Part shown: piece after piece, positions 1 to 10,612 of the stretch | Layout of the letters: each line of letters starts with the position of its first letter | How positions within the stretch are numbered: the first letter of the stretch is position 1 | Source of the DNA: Poa pratensis | Lineage: Eukaryota; Streptophyta; Magnoliopsida; Poales; Poaceae | Assembly: GCA_947311845.1 (NCBI GenBank) | Contig: CAMZMU010000096.1 | Coordinates: forward strand, 19,040,500 to 19,104,499 | Length of the DNA: 64,000 nt | Reading direction: 5' to 3' | The notes under the pieces: generated by a model | The model's database searches: none | Told to the model about the DNA's origin: nothing | What the model saw: the letters and a program-made list of their open reading frames with translations, nothing else | Made by a program: the position numbers and the translations under genes

Positions 1-962
1 TCACTTCTGCATAAGGCATAGAATTATGTCGGTGGCTATACAGGGAGTGTCTTGGTAGAGTAAACGACTGTGGAAGTATGGGTTTGTGCTGTCCGCCATG
101 GTCGGTTCTAGTACTTCGGTACCGGCGGTACAAGCCTAGACTTCAGCGTGTGGATAAAAGTTGCAACCTCTCGAGAGTGTAAATCTGGATGTCTAGCCTT
201 GTCCCTGGGTTATGGGACGATGTTTGGGTCAAGTCACGCTATGAGTCAGTCCTGTCGAAACGGAGAAATAATGAATGTGAAACCCAACCCTAAAGCCAGA
301 GTTGGCTAGAAATGATAGCCAGAGTTGGCTTGAGTGAATGCCATAGTTGGCTAGACTTAAGCCAGAGTTGGCTAGAGGCTTGAAAGCCTAAAATGTTGTT
401 GGATGAGAAATGTGATCTCATTCTAGCAACAACGAGACTCCCCTACCAAGGTAAGTAGGTAAGTTATGTCCAACCGTTTAGCTTGGACTCGCACTTCTAA
501 ACCCAAACTGATGCCATGCTACCTTCTGAACTTATGCCATGCCATATAGGTAGACCTTGTTTGTTTTTGGGCTAATGTCTTGCGAGTACATTCCATGTAC
601 TCACCTGGCTTTTCATGTGGCCAGACCCTGCTGCACCCGTCGCCGAGTACCCGCTGTACGAGAACTAGGAACCGTATTCCAGGCAGACCCTGTGGAATAA
701 AGCCCGCTGTCGCCACGCTACTATCTACGCTTCCGCTACGATTTCCGCTAGAGGCTTGATGTTAGAAAAATAATGTTCATACTGTTGTGTGCGCCTGTTG
801 CGCAAGAGCTGGAGCCTCACCCCGTGTTGTAATATTGTATTTGTCCGAACTCGATGCCATATGAATATATTTGGTTATGCTTTGTTTATCAAGTTGTCAT
901 ATATCCAGTGTTTCTGGGACTGGTATATGGGGTGGCTCGATCATCTGGATCGGGGTGCCACA
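1..962 (+). mobile_element. Gypsy element 1, 3' part of the 5' LTR (cut by window edge)
   Basis: This stretch repeats at 6546-7550 with very high identity and ends at the same ...GGTGCCACA terminus, followed at once by a primer-binding site. It is therefore the last quarter of a roughly 4 kb LTR whose 5' part lies outside the window. It differs from the 3' LTR by about 44 bp, because it has fewer copies of an AGCCAGAGTTGGCT motif, and by a few substitutions. The 5' TSD cannot be seen. Confidence 0.93.
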
Positions 963-967
963 GAGCT

Positions 968-979
968 TGGTATCAGAGC
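968..979 (+). other. Primer-binding site (tRNA-iMet type)
   Basis: TGGTATCAGAGC lies six bases downstream of the LTR end. This is the usual plant retrotransposon PBS complementary to the 3' end of initiator methionine tRNA. It fixes the LTR boundary and the plus orientation of the element. Confidence 0.93.
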
Positions 980-1118
980 CTAACTGCCTGTAGGATACCC
1001 TAGTTCTACGGACGACTTAGTATAGAACTTTTACGTTGCCTGCTTTCTGACTGTTTCTCTACTCGTTTGTGCTTTTAACGTTAACGCTCACCCTTTTTGG
1101 CTTCTGTCCCCGATACAG

Positions 1119-1943
1119 ATGACGACCGAGTTTCTCACAGAAACTTCCGCCGTGATCGTTCCCGGTTTTCCGCAGTTTCTCCGTGAAGTTTGGGAACACC
1201 TCTACCCAAGCTCACCTCCTCCGATCTACCGCGTGTTCTACAACCGTTCCAATGGATCCGCCTCCGAGTTCACCGCCACCGTCCACTTGCACCCCAAAAT
1301 GGTGTCCAACGAGATCGTCCACGACATCACTTCCGGTGTCACTACTCAGGTGACCCGAGCTATCCAGGAGGCTGCAGCAGATGCCATCATCTTCCTCCGC
1401 ACGTACGACCCCGTCATGAGGCAGAGTACCCGCTACGTCTACTTTCCGAGGTTGGATTTGGATAATGGGGATGTTCTTTTTCCCAATCCAGGTGACCCCC
1501 GTTCAGCTCTCTCCGCCATCCTTCAGTACACCAACCTCCTCCACCACTATCTCCACGTTACTCTCGCCCAGTTTGCCTCACTTCGCGCCAACGTGGCTAT
1601 GGCCGAGGTGACAGCATCTGGAGCTAGATCTTTATGCCGCACACCTCGCTTTCCTGTTGTCACCCGCAGCTCCCTTGACCAGATCCGGAGGGCACTTGTT
1701 CCCACTCCTGTTCCTCGCGTCCCGCCGCCATCTTTTCGCGCTCCCAGCAGCACCCCTCGCCACTCCTCACGTTTCGTCCCCTTTCGTACCTCCGGGGCAC
1801 GAACTCAGTTTCGTCGCATTCGTACCGACACACCCCCTCGCTCTGGAGACTCTGGAGATGACCGCGCTTCACCCGACTACAGCCCCACGAGGGAGGACAT
1901 CGACACCATTCCACCAGCGACGCCCCTCGAGATGGAGTTCTAG
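1119..1943 (+). CDS. Extra open reading frame upstream of gag in Gypsy element 1, function unknown
   Basis: An uninterrupted 274-codon ORF lies between the PBS and gag. I do not recognise a named domain. The N-terminal two thirds (residues 1-190) look like a compact folded region with many hydrophobic residues. The C-terminal 80 residues are rich in Pro, Arg and Ser and look disordered, ending in an acidic tail. Additional ORFs between PBS and gag are known in some plant Gypsy lineages, but their role is unknown. It is intact while the neighbouring gag is frameshifted and pol is absent, which is notable. Start choice: the first ATG of the frame, 156 bases after the LTR. The second Gypsy element in this window also has a pre-gag ORF (56526-57502), with a different sequence. 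Confidence 0.6.
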   Translation: MTTEFLTETSAVIVPGFPQFLREVWEHLYPSSPPPIYRVFYNRSNGSASEFTATVHLHPKMVSNEIVHDITSGVTTQVTRAIQEAAADAIIFLRTYDPVMRQSTRYVYFPRLDLDNGDVLFPNPGDPRSALSAILQYTNLLHHYLHVTLAQFASLRANVAMAEVTASGARSLCRTPRFPVVTRSSLDQIRRALVPTPVPRVPPPSFRAPSSTPRHSSRFVPFRTSGARTQFRRIRTDTPPRSGDSGDDRASPDYSPTREDIDTIPPATPLEMEF

Positions 1944-2286
1944 ACGCTCAGAGATCGCATCGCCTAGTGTATCTTACCTTTCCGCTTTATCGTACGCCCG
2001 AATAAAGTAGTGGTAGATTCGGATCTCGCTTTATGTATCGTGTAGCTTGTACCTTTTGTCCTGCATCCAGTGTAACTTGGCGAGTAGCTAGAACCATGTA
2101 ACCCCGCCAACCGTTGTATGACACCATGCTTGTTGTCTTTACCAACCCTTGGTCACATTTGGTTTTTCTTGGATGCCACCCTTTTCCCATGTGTTGCCAA
2201 ACCTGGTTTCCATTTGGTTTTTCTTGGATGTTACACTTCCCCAAGTGAATGCTCATGGTACCCGCCCCCACGTTCAACCGTTCAGG
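1944..2286 (+). other. Spacer between extra ORF and gag, with a short repeat
   Basis: This is non-coding internal sequence of Gypsy element 1. It contains a 19 bp motif starting ATTTGGTTTTTCTTGG twice, at about 2158 and 2214 (56 bp apart). Nothing else was recognised. Confidence 0.5.
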
Positions 2287-3439
2287 ATGAGGCCCAATGA
2301 TGGTGCAGGTGGTAGTCAAGGAACACCAGTTCGTCGCTCCGCACGACAGGCTGGCGAAGATCCTGCGCCACCTCAGTCACCTCCTCCACCGCCAGTTCAG
2401 GAACCAAGTCCGAGTCAAATTATGATGATGATGGATGAGCGCCATAGCCAGCACTTGACACAGATCATGAGGGAGTTTGGAACCTATATGCAAGCCCAAA
2501 ATGCTCCATGCCCTGGTCACTCCAAATTGCAAGATTTCCAACGCACCAAGCCACCCAAGTTCTCATTTGCGGATGACCCGCTTGAAGCCGATGATTGGCT
2601 CCGCACCATGGAAAAGAAGCTAGAGCTTGCTCGCGTTGACGAGCTGGACAAAGTACTCTTCTCCACCCACTATCTTGAAGGCCCTGCCAATGTTTGGTTG
2701 GACAACCAGAAGACTGCAAGAGGAGATGGACCCCCAGCAACCAGGACAGAATTTCAAGGAGCCTTCCGCAAGGCATACATACCCTCTAGTCTCATAAAGA
2801 TGAAGCAACAAGAATTCTTGGCACTCACCCAAGGTAACCAGTCTATCAGCGAGTACCTCACCAAGTTCAACAATCTCGCCCGTTATGCCCCCGACGACAC
2901 CAACACTGAAGAAAAGAAGAAGGACATATTTCTCCAGGGAATGCACCAGGCAATCAAGACCCAACTCAGTGTACTGCAGTTCCAAGATTTCCAGGCCATG
3001 ATCAACACCGCGCTGATCTCAGAGAAGGAGCACCGTACTATTTACGACTCCCACAAGAGAAAGTTTGAGCCCCGCAAGAACCACAAGAAGGGACTTCTTC
3101 CAAGCCCCGTACCTGGCAGCCCAGCAACCCGACCCCAAACCCCAGACCACTGGGAATCAGCCCAAGAAAGATGGATACCCTCGTGAAGGATTTTACCACC
3201 AGCGCCCCATTGCGGATGACGCAAAACGGGGGAACGCCTGCTTCAAGTGTGGCAAGGCAGGACACTATATCAGGGAGTGTCCCCTCAACAACAACCCCGA
3301 CAACAACAGCAACTTCAACAACAACCACCCTGCCAATGCAGTCAAGGCTCCTCAAGTTGCCCGCGTCCACCACATGTCGGCCGAAGAAGCCTATGAAGCC
3401 ACGAATGCAGCGCTTGGTACGTGTACAGAACCGCGCTGA
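2287..3439 (+). pseudogene. gag: gag of Gypsy element 1 (frameshifted), with zinc knuckle; pol absent
   Basis: The ORF starting at ATG 2287 encodes a proline-rich N-terminus and then a retrotransposon Gag domain (about 2570-3050). Family-typical segments are DDWLRTMEKKLE, WLDNQ and SISEYLTKFNNLARYAP. The frame breaks near 3090-3100: the first frame ends at 3186, while the continuation at plus 1 runs to 3439 and holds a CCHC zinc knuckle, CFKCGKAGHYIREC (3240-3281). After about 30 more codons the frame stops and the sequence leads within about 100 bp into the polypurine tract. No protease, reverse transcriptase, RNase H or integrase remains. Gag packages the element RNA in cytoplasmic particles. 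The element is either a deletion derivative or a gag-only (TR-GAG-like) element that would need pol from elsewhere. The gag is closest in style to Tekay chromoviruses. Confidence 0.85.
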
Positions 3440-3531
3440 TTTTATTCAATTTTTGAGCTTCCCACCCGTTCAACTCGAAGAATTATACCGGGTCAGCAAG
3501 CAACCCGAATCTCGGGGACGAGATTCAATTT

Positions 3532-3543
3532 AAGGGGGGAAGG
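3532..3543 (+). other. Polypurine tract of Gypsy element 1
   Basis: AAGGGGGGAAGG lies just upstream of TGTAACATCC at 3546. It primes plus-strand DNA synthesis and marks the start of the 3' LTR. The preceding GGGACGAGATTC context is common in grass Gypsy elements. Confidence 0.88.
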
Positions 3544-3545
3544 TC

Positions 3546-6500
3546 TGTAACATCCTGAAATTTGGCCTTTTCAAAAATTCTCTTTTGTGAATCTATTATT
3601 GGATTTTTGGGAATTAATATTCCTTTTGATTTCACTGCTATTTTAAACTCTCAAACTTTACCAAATCTTGTCCAAGTTTGGGATCTTATGTTTTGGATTC
3701 CCTCCCACTTGGTGAACATGTTGCTGGCTCATTTCACCCAAAAATATTATTCCAATATTTTCTTTTATTTTAATTACCAAAATTCCTTTATTGTGACTTT
3801 ACAAAGGAAGTACCCTAAATATCTTTCCTAAAATTCTGCAAAAATTAGGGATGACCCCTGGGCATTATATAGGCCAAATATGCAAAAAGATTTGATACCT
3901 TATTTACAAAACTTGGGAGTAACACCCCACTTTAGTTTCTGCCTATTTTCTTCCTTTTTTTCCAAGTGCAAAGCAAATGTTTTCTCCTTGGTGATCCAAG
4001 ACCTAGACACAACCACAAGGGACACACACACCTCAGGGAATTTTATGAACCCATTTACATTTGATTTACTTCATCAAAACAACATTTCCTCTTTTGGCCA
4101 GAAGTGTTTTTCTAAAAATTCCTATAGACCAACTTTCGAATCTAGCAAAACACTAGTCAGGAAAGTTACTGCATTTTCAATTTGGCGCACAGCAAAACAA
4201 ACCTCACTTGATTTGGTTCAGTGGTTCGCGAGATATGGCCTAATGCCGGTGTCGGCGTGTCTTGGAACGTGATCACCCCTGGCATCCCCGTGCACAGAGC
4301 GCGCCAGATGTCGCCGGCGAGCACACGGCCCCCCCAGCCGCACCACGGCCACCTCCACCTCCCCCAGGCCGCTCCACCTCCTCCCCGACGCAGGCAACCC
4401 TTCCACCGCTAGCCTCCAAACGCACGGCGACGCGCCGCGGCGCCACTGTGGCCGCCACCTGTCGACGCCACCGCGCCGCACCTCCACTGCTTCCCCCGTG
4501 CCCCCCCTTGCTCCACAGCACCTCCACGACCACGCACCAGCACGCGTCGCACCTCCCCTCCTCGCCACAAGCCGCGAAGCAGCAAGACGACGCACCGCCG
4601 GAGCTGCATCACCACTGCCGTGCACAGCAACAGAGCCACTGCCCTTCCCCGTGCCTCCCCTCCCCCTCCTGTGTGCTCGTGATGCTCTAGGACGCCCACA
4701 GACGCCACCGGAGCCACGATACACCACCGAGCACAGTCTCGACGAGCAGTGCCGCCCACCACCGTGCGCCGATCATCGGTGCCACCTCCAAATCGCTACA
4801 AATAGGCCACCCCAGCCCGCTAGACCACCATCCCACCTCCCTCGAGCACCCTAGCCTCCTCCACCGCAGTATCCAAGCCCCTAGCTCACCGGAGCGACGG
4901 ATTCGAGCTCGACGCCGCCGCACAGCCTCCGCTCAAATTCCTCGCCCTAGTTGTTCCCCTGACCAATCCCTTCCACCCACAGCCCCTCTAGAACATGGCG
5001 AACTCGTAGACACCCTCGCCGGAGCAAGCCGTGGCCGGAATCGACATATCCGTCCTCGACAGATCGTCGGCGCCGCGGCGAGGAAGCTCTGGAGCTAACC
5101 CGACCTCTCCGGCATCCGTGAGTGCACGGACGGGCCGCAGAACACCTCCCCGAGCCGCGCTGCACCCTCTCCCTCGCCTCCCCTGCCCCCTAGCCACCAG
5201 GAGAGCTCACCGGAGAGCTCGCCGCCGGCGGACAGTACGTTTTCTTTTATTTCCAGAGAATAACGTTTCAGCACAGTGTCACTGACTAGTGGGACCCACT
5301 GTCAGGATTTTAAACTTTTCCCAAAGGTTTTTCTATTTTCTGTTTTTCTGTTTAAATAAATGGCAGAAATTTTGAAATTCATATCTCTCTCAAAAATCAT
5401 CAAAAAAATATGAATCTTTTTTTGATGGCTTTGTTTTTCAAATGTCTGTCCAATGACATCAAAACAATTTCATTTGGAGTTCATTTGCTTGATCATTTAT
5501 TTGATGTCGTAGGAAGGGTTTTAATAAAATTTCATTCTTTAGATCCAAACTTCTCCAACGAAGTTGCAGTCGAACCCGAACCCTACCCCTCTGCTGAAGG
5601 CAAGCCACCAACCCAATTTCAAACTTGGTCGAACTTAGGAAATATTTTGACTGCTGAATTAATATCTGTTGCACCTCACATGCCATATTGCATTTTAAAT
5701 TGTTGCACTACCTTATAGTTGCTTATCTGTGCATCACTCCCGTTCCCTAGACAATGGCCGGAGGAACCGCCTCAGTTGAAGGAATGGGGGAAATATTACA
5801 ACTGTGCGTCTCGCGCTTGCGGGGCTTTGTTTGCTTTTTCCTCTTCGCCGAGCTGAGGAGCGGACGAATGTCGTCTTATGATCCTCGGAGTTGGGGGCAT
5901 TTGCCAAAAGAGTTATTTGCTTCTTGTCCCTCCATCAAACGTGGTTGTCGTAAGCCACCTGGACTGCGACGCTTGGGACGCTGACTTTCCATTTGGTTCT
6001 TTTTGCCGAGATTGCTGACACCACGTCGAAATAACCCTCGAGTGGAATGGATGCTCTCTCATTCTTATGAGTGCTTTCCGGTTCATTCTTTACGGTGACC
6101 ACCGGCTGGAGGAACCGCCACGGTTATCCATTTGACACACTATGTTATTTATTCTGTGAACACTAACCCCTGGTGACACCGGCTGGAGGAACCGCCATAG
6201 TCACCGGTATTATTATTGTTATGTTACCTGCAAGTGATATGTTTATTCTGTGATGTTATTGTTATGTGCTTACCTTGTGCTGCATGGATCTTGTTGGAAA
6301 CTGGAAGTTAAAATTTGACTAAGAAGATAACCACCTCCCTCGACTAGATTGAGTCACTTAGTGCCACTCACCAAACACCAGCACAACCATGCGTCGTCCG
6401 TGTGGGCGGACCATGGCCGGGTATTTTATCAGCCTCCTTTGATGCCACCTTTTGGCAAGTCTGGTCGGTTACCATAGTTGGTCGGGGCTAGTCTTGCGAA

Positions 6501-7550
6501 GGTTCCGGAGCTAGGCGTCGCTCATGGGTTGGGGACGTGCCGGATTCACTTCTGCATAAGGCATAGAATTATGTCGGTGGCTATACAGGGAGTGTCTTGG
6601 TAGGGTAAACGACTGTGGAAGTATGGGTTTGTGCTGTCCGCCATGGTCGGTTTTAGTACTTCGGTACCGGCGGTACAAGCCTAGACTTCAGCGTGTGGAT
6701 AAAAGTTGCAACCTCTCGAGAGTGTAAATCTGGATGTCTAGCCTTGTCCCTGGGTTATGGGACGATGTTTGGGTCAAGTCACGCTATGAGTCAGTCCTGT
6801 CGAAACGGAGAAATAATGAATGTGAAACCCAACCCTAAAGCCAGAGTTGGCTAGAAATGATAGCCAGAGTTGGCTGAATTGATAGCCAGAGTTGGCTGGT
6901 ATGACAGCCAGAGTTGGCTTGAGTGAATGCCATAGTTGGCTAGACTTAAGCCAGAGTTGGCTAGAGGCTTGAAAGCCTAAAATGTTGTTGGATGAGAAAC
7001 GTGATCTCATTCTAGCAACAACGAGACTCCCCTACCAAGGTAAGTAGGTAAGTTATGTCCAACCGTTTAGCTTGGACTCGCACTTCTAAACCCAAACTGA
7101 TGCCATGCTACCTTCTGAACTTATGCCATGCCATATAGGTAGACCTTGTTTGTTTTTGGGCTAATGTCTTGCGAGTACATTCCATGTACTCACCTGGCTT
7201 TCATGTGGCCAGACCCTGCTGCACCTGTCGCCGAGTACCCGCTGTACGAGAACTAGGAACCGTATTCCAGGCAGACCCTGTGGAATAAAGCCCGCTATCG
7301 CCACGCTACTATCTACGCTTCCGCTACGATTTCCGCTAGAGGCTTGATGTTAGAAAAATAATGTTCATACTGTTGTGTGCGCCTGTTGCGCAAGAGCTGG
7401 AGCCTCACCCCGTGTTGTAATATTGTATTTGTCCGAACTCGATGCCATATGAATATATTTGGTTATGCCTTTGTTTATCAAGTTGTCATATATCCGGTGT
7501 TTCTGGGACTGGTATATGGGTGGCTCGATCATCTGGATCGGGGTGCCACA
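3546..7550 (+). mobile_element. Gypsy element 1, complete 3' LTR (about 4.0 kb)
   Basis: It starts TGTAACATCC after the polypurine tract and ends GGTGCCACA, the same end as the 5' LTR. It is unusually long. Its left third is AT-rich, followed by a GC-rich block (about 4260-5250) and an AT-rich block. It contains three copies of a GGAGGAACCGCC motif (about 5759, 6109 and 6185) and an array of AGCCAGAGTTGGCT motifs near 6839-6965. The many small ORFs inside are not supported as genes. Confidence 0.9.
6838..6966 (+). repeat. AGCCAGAGTTGGCT minisatellite inside the LTR, copy number differs between LTRs
   Basis: The partly self-complementary motif AGCCAGAGTTGGCT recurs with 8-13 bp spacers. The 3' LTR has about six units. 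The 5' LTR (294-373) has two fewer, accounting for almost all of the length difference between the two LTRs. The array was gained or lost after insertion, or during reverse transcription. Confidence 0.85.
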
Positions 7551-8549
7551 CAGGGGGAGCCGGCGGCTTGTACCGGCGCCTAGGGCGGCCAGGGTTGCGG
7601 TATCAGTGGGGAGGAGCGCCCGTAGTCATGCCCCGCAGATGTAGGCGAGTTCGCCGAACTGCGTTACCAAATCTCGGTGTCGTCATCATGCTGCGGATTG
7701 CTTGTTTCTCGGTAGATTAATTTGCCCCTACGAGGTAACAGTATCGATGCATCGATGATTGATATGGTGCTGGCATGTCGATGGATCATATATGGGTTAA
7801 CTTTAGTTGGCGATATAAGTATGCTCTCAGGTACAATCACACAATACAAGTGGTTCTCACTGAACTTAATCTGCTAGTTTGAAAAGCTAATTGACTTGAT
7901 AATCTACGAAGCTATTGACAGATAACATTACTCTTCTAAATGACTTGTCCACATCGTCCTCAAAAGAGGCAATGTCAAGTCTGAATAGTGACTCTGAAGC
8001 GTTTCAACATGTGTGTGTGTGTTATTTTTAGGGTTCAACATGTGTTTATTGACTTATTGCACTGAATGGATGACGCAGGTCGTGCTGGTGTCACCATGGT
8101 TCTATATGGCATGACAACTCCTTGTGATCTACAGGGGTCGTGGTGGTTCCTGGTGTCACCATGGTTCCATGGCATGACAACTCCTCTTGATCTACTGGGC
8201 CCTATTCTGAAGCAAATCATGAGACGTCCAGCTCATTTCCATGTGATTTCCCAATCAACAATCACATCCAGAAGACCTCACTCTACGCACTAGTAATAAA
8301 CTCGATCTACACAGGTGGGAATGTGGGATGATTAATCGGTCCCGTTCGAGCAGGACCGCCACACAATGGATTTTGGAAGCGAAAGCGAGAAAAAATAAGG
8401 TTATTATATAGTTTTAGGGAAAATAGTGATTATATATAGTAAGGGCACACCAGGCGCGTCCCCAGGGCGACACCAATACAGGGGCAGAAATCCTAGGCAC
8501 CGCCCGGTGGCTCCCTGTTGTTGCTGCCACCGGCATGGGCCGCGGGGCG
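7551..8549 (+). other. Flank of Gypsy element 1, no gene recognised
   Basis: The first 150 bases are GC-rich and look like older repeat DNA; the rest is AT-rich. A 65 bp tandem duplication lies at 8086-8200. No coding region, RNA gene or transposon ends were recognised. Confidence 0.4.
8086..8200 (+). repeat. Tandem duplication, period 65 bp
   Basis: TGGTGTCACCATGGTTC starts at 8086 and again at 8151. Each copy is followed by a near-identical segment containing GGCATGACAACTCCT and GATCTAC. Two diverged units are visible. Confidence 0.85.
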
Positions 8550-8550
8550 C

Positions 8551-8579
8551 GGGGGGGGGGGGGGGGGGGGGGGGGGGGG
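8551..8579 (+). repeat. Poly-G tract, 29 bases
   Basis: An uninterrupted run of 29 G follows GCGGGGCGC. Runs this long are unstable in cloning and sequencing, so the true length is uncertain. Confidence 0.85.
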
Positions 8580-10428
8580 ATCAGCGTTAGTTGAGATAGC
8601 CGAGCGCGGTGGTCGGGACAGCGTCCCTTGTCAGGCGGCGGTGCCAACCTCCACCCTGGTCACCTTCACATGCGGGGGCAGGCCGAGGGTCTAGGCTTCC
8701 CCCAGATCTTTCATTGGAGCGGTATGTGGCCGTACGACGGTGCAACTAGTGTCGATCTCCCGGGCTACTCTGAGGGAAACTTTAGATCTAGCTCCCCAGG
8801 ATCGGACGATGGTGGCGCTATCAGCGTCATTCTCCCTCCCGATGGTAGTTTTTTCAAACAGATGCTTGTTGGTGGCGCTAGGAGGTGGAGTGGCGTGGCA
8901 TCTACCGCGTCGTTCTCCCAGGCTCCAGGTAGCTCGTTTTTTGAAACATTCAGAATTTGTAGTTTAAGTTTCAAAAATTCGGGAAAATCCTAAATGTAGA
9001 TTATTATACGATCTACAAGTGTACATAAAATCAATCAAAAATTATATTTTCGATCGGCAAAAATGATAAATGTCTTGATCTAGGTTGGTGAATATTGCTC
9101 ATTTTTAAAAAGTTGAAATGTTGGCAGATTTAACTTCTAATGTAGCCTAAAATAATAAGAAATCTGAATTAAAATTTTGCACATTGGTAGAGTTCGACAT
9201 TATTTACACCTAGGATTTTTTTGGTTTTTTTGAAGCTTAAAAAATATTGAGTTTGAGTTTTTCAGAACAAAAAATGAGCTCCCTCGAGCTCGGACTCCAT
9301 TTGGGGTTTCTGGCCCGACGCAGCTTAATTTGCTAAAGGGAACAATATTTGTTATGTGTTCTCTATATTTATAGCGATTGTGTGCTAAAATATTTAGAGA
9401 AACTAGTTCATAGAAAAATAGGCCGAAATCAAGAAAACTGGGTTATGTGGGCATGTCCACATCCGTTTGGGGGCGTCGTTTGTGCAGCAAGCGACAATCC
9501 GCGAAAACTTGTCCATTGCCCCCAAAATGGACAACCGATGGACAAAAAACGAACACAATTTGGGGCGCTGCTGGGGTTGCCCTAAGAGAGATGTCCATCA
9601 ATAGGATTGGGATGCTAAACTATCCATGTGGCTGGTTAGATATCTTTTTCGTTTCTTTTCGGTGTTTAGCACAACACTAATCAATAAAATGCTTTTCTGT
9701 CATTTTTTTAACTCAAAACATTTGATATCTATTTACAACACTACATTATTGCCTTGTTGCATATTCAGTTGACACAACTGGCGCTCTCCTATCTCATATC
9801 TTTGGCTACAATCTATATGTGTGGCCTTTAATGGAAATGTGGTGATGCAATTCTCGTCGCGTTTTCTTGCTAAATATAAGCAAGTAATCATTAGCAATTT
9901 TATAGTCAAAACGAGTACTACTTAGAAGGCGCCATAAGTGTCATTGACTTAAATCTGGATTGGCCAAACTTCAAAATTAGGAATTCATCATAATGTTTCA
10001 TTATCAACAAGAATGTCTCGCTGCAGCTATTTGGTTGATCACATGTGATGAATTTGGTTTTCTAGAGCGAAACATGAAGATTGATAACGCACACCATCTT
10101 CTGTCAGGCCACCACGTGGAGAGAGAGAGGCACGCAGGGCAACAAATTGGTTATGCCAAATTATCTTATCCAAACCGGCAAGGGTCCACAAGATATTGTA
10201 AAGTATAGCATCCCGCACGGAAAAGGTGTTCGATCGTGTGCAGCACAACATTCAGAGTGACCCCCTGAAAAATAAGATAACATGCAGAATGATCCACTAC
10301 GCCAACCACCTGGATCAAAGGAAAAAGAGTAAAGTGATGACATATCTAAAACCAAAAGTTAAGTTTGTTTTACCGGAGATGAAGGCAACGCATGGAGCAA
10401 TCAGCAATGAACCCGAAAAGGCCAGCAT
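8580..10428 (+). other. Non-coding stretch with a possible transposon remnant
   Basis: No gene was recognised. About 9430-9590 ends in GGGGTTGCCCTAA, which resembles the end of a grass DNA transposon or MITE, but no matching opposite end was found. The remainder is AT-rich and featureless to me. Confidence 0.35.
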
Positions 10429-10441
10429 GTTGCGAAGATAT

Positions 10442-10457
10442 AAACAACAACAAGACC

Positions 10458-10496
<39 letters not shown>

Positions 10497-10599
10497 GACG
10501 CCACCCCGGCTTGTCATTAAGGTACAAGTGTGACTCGAACCCGTGACCCGGCGCTTGGCGCTTCAGCCTGCCGACCATCTGGCCACAGAAGAGTTCACA
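10442..10599 (-). mobile_element. tRNA-derived SINE with 36-base poly-C tract and TTG-type tail
   Basis: On the minus strand the sequence has an A-box-like TGGCCAGATGG (about 10573-10583) and a B-box-like GGGTTCGAGTC (about 10532-10542), as in Pol III promoters of tRNA-derived SINEs. It is followed by a run of 36 C (plus-strand G, 10460-10495) and a short TTG-repeat tail. Direct repeats GTTGCGAAGATAT (10429-10441) and GTTGCAAAGATAT (10600-10612) flank it, with 12 of 13 bases identical, which fits a target-site duplication. No tRNA cloverleaf is formed, so this is not a tRNA gene. Naming the SINE family would need a library search. Confidence 0.72.
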
Positions 10600-10612
10600 G
10601 TTGCAAAGATAT

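Noticed and set aside
4218..5285. Overlapping ORFs on both strands in the GC-rich block of the Gypsy 1 LTR
   Set aside because: They are in a long LTR, overlap in many frames with high GC, and show no domain; chance ORFs explain them.
10500..10600. tRNA gene on the minus strand
   Set aside because: A- and B-box-like motifs are present, but no cloverleaf can be formed, and the flanking direct repeats and tail identify a SINE.
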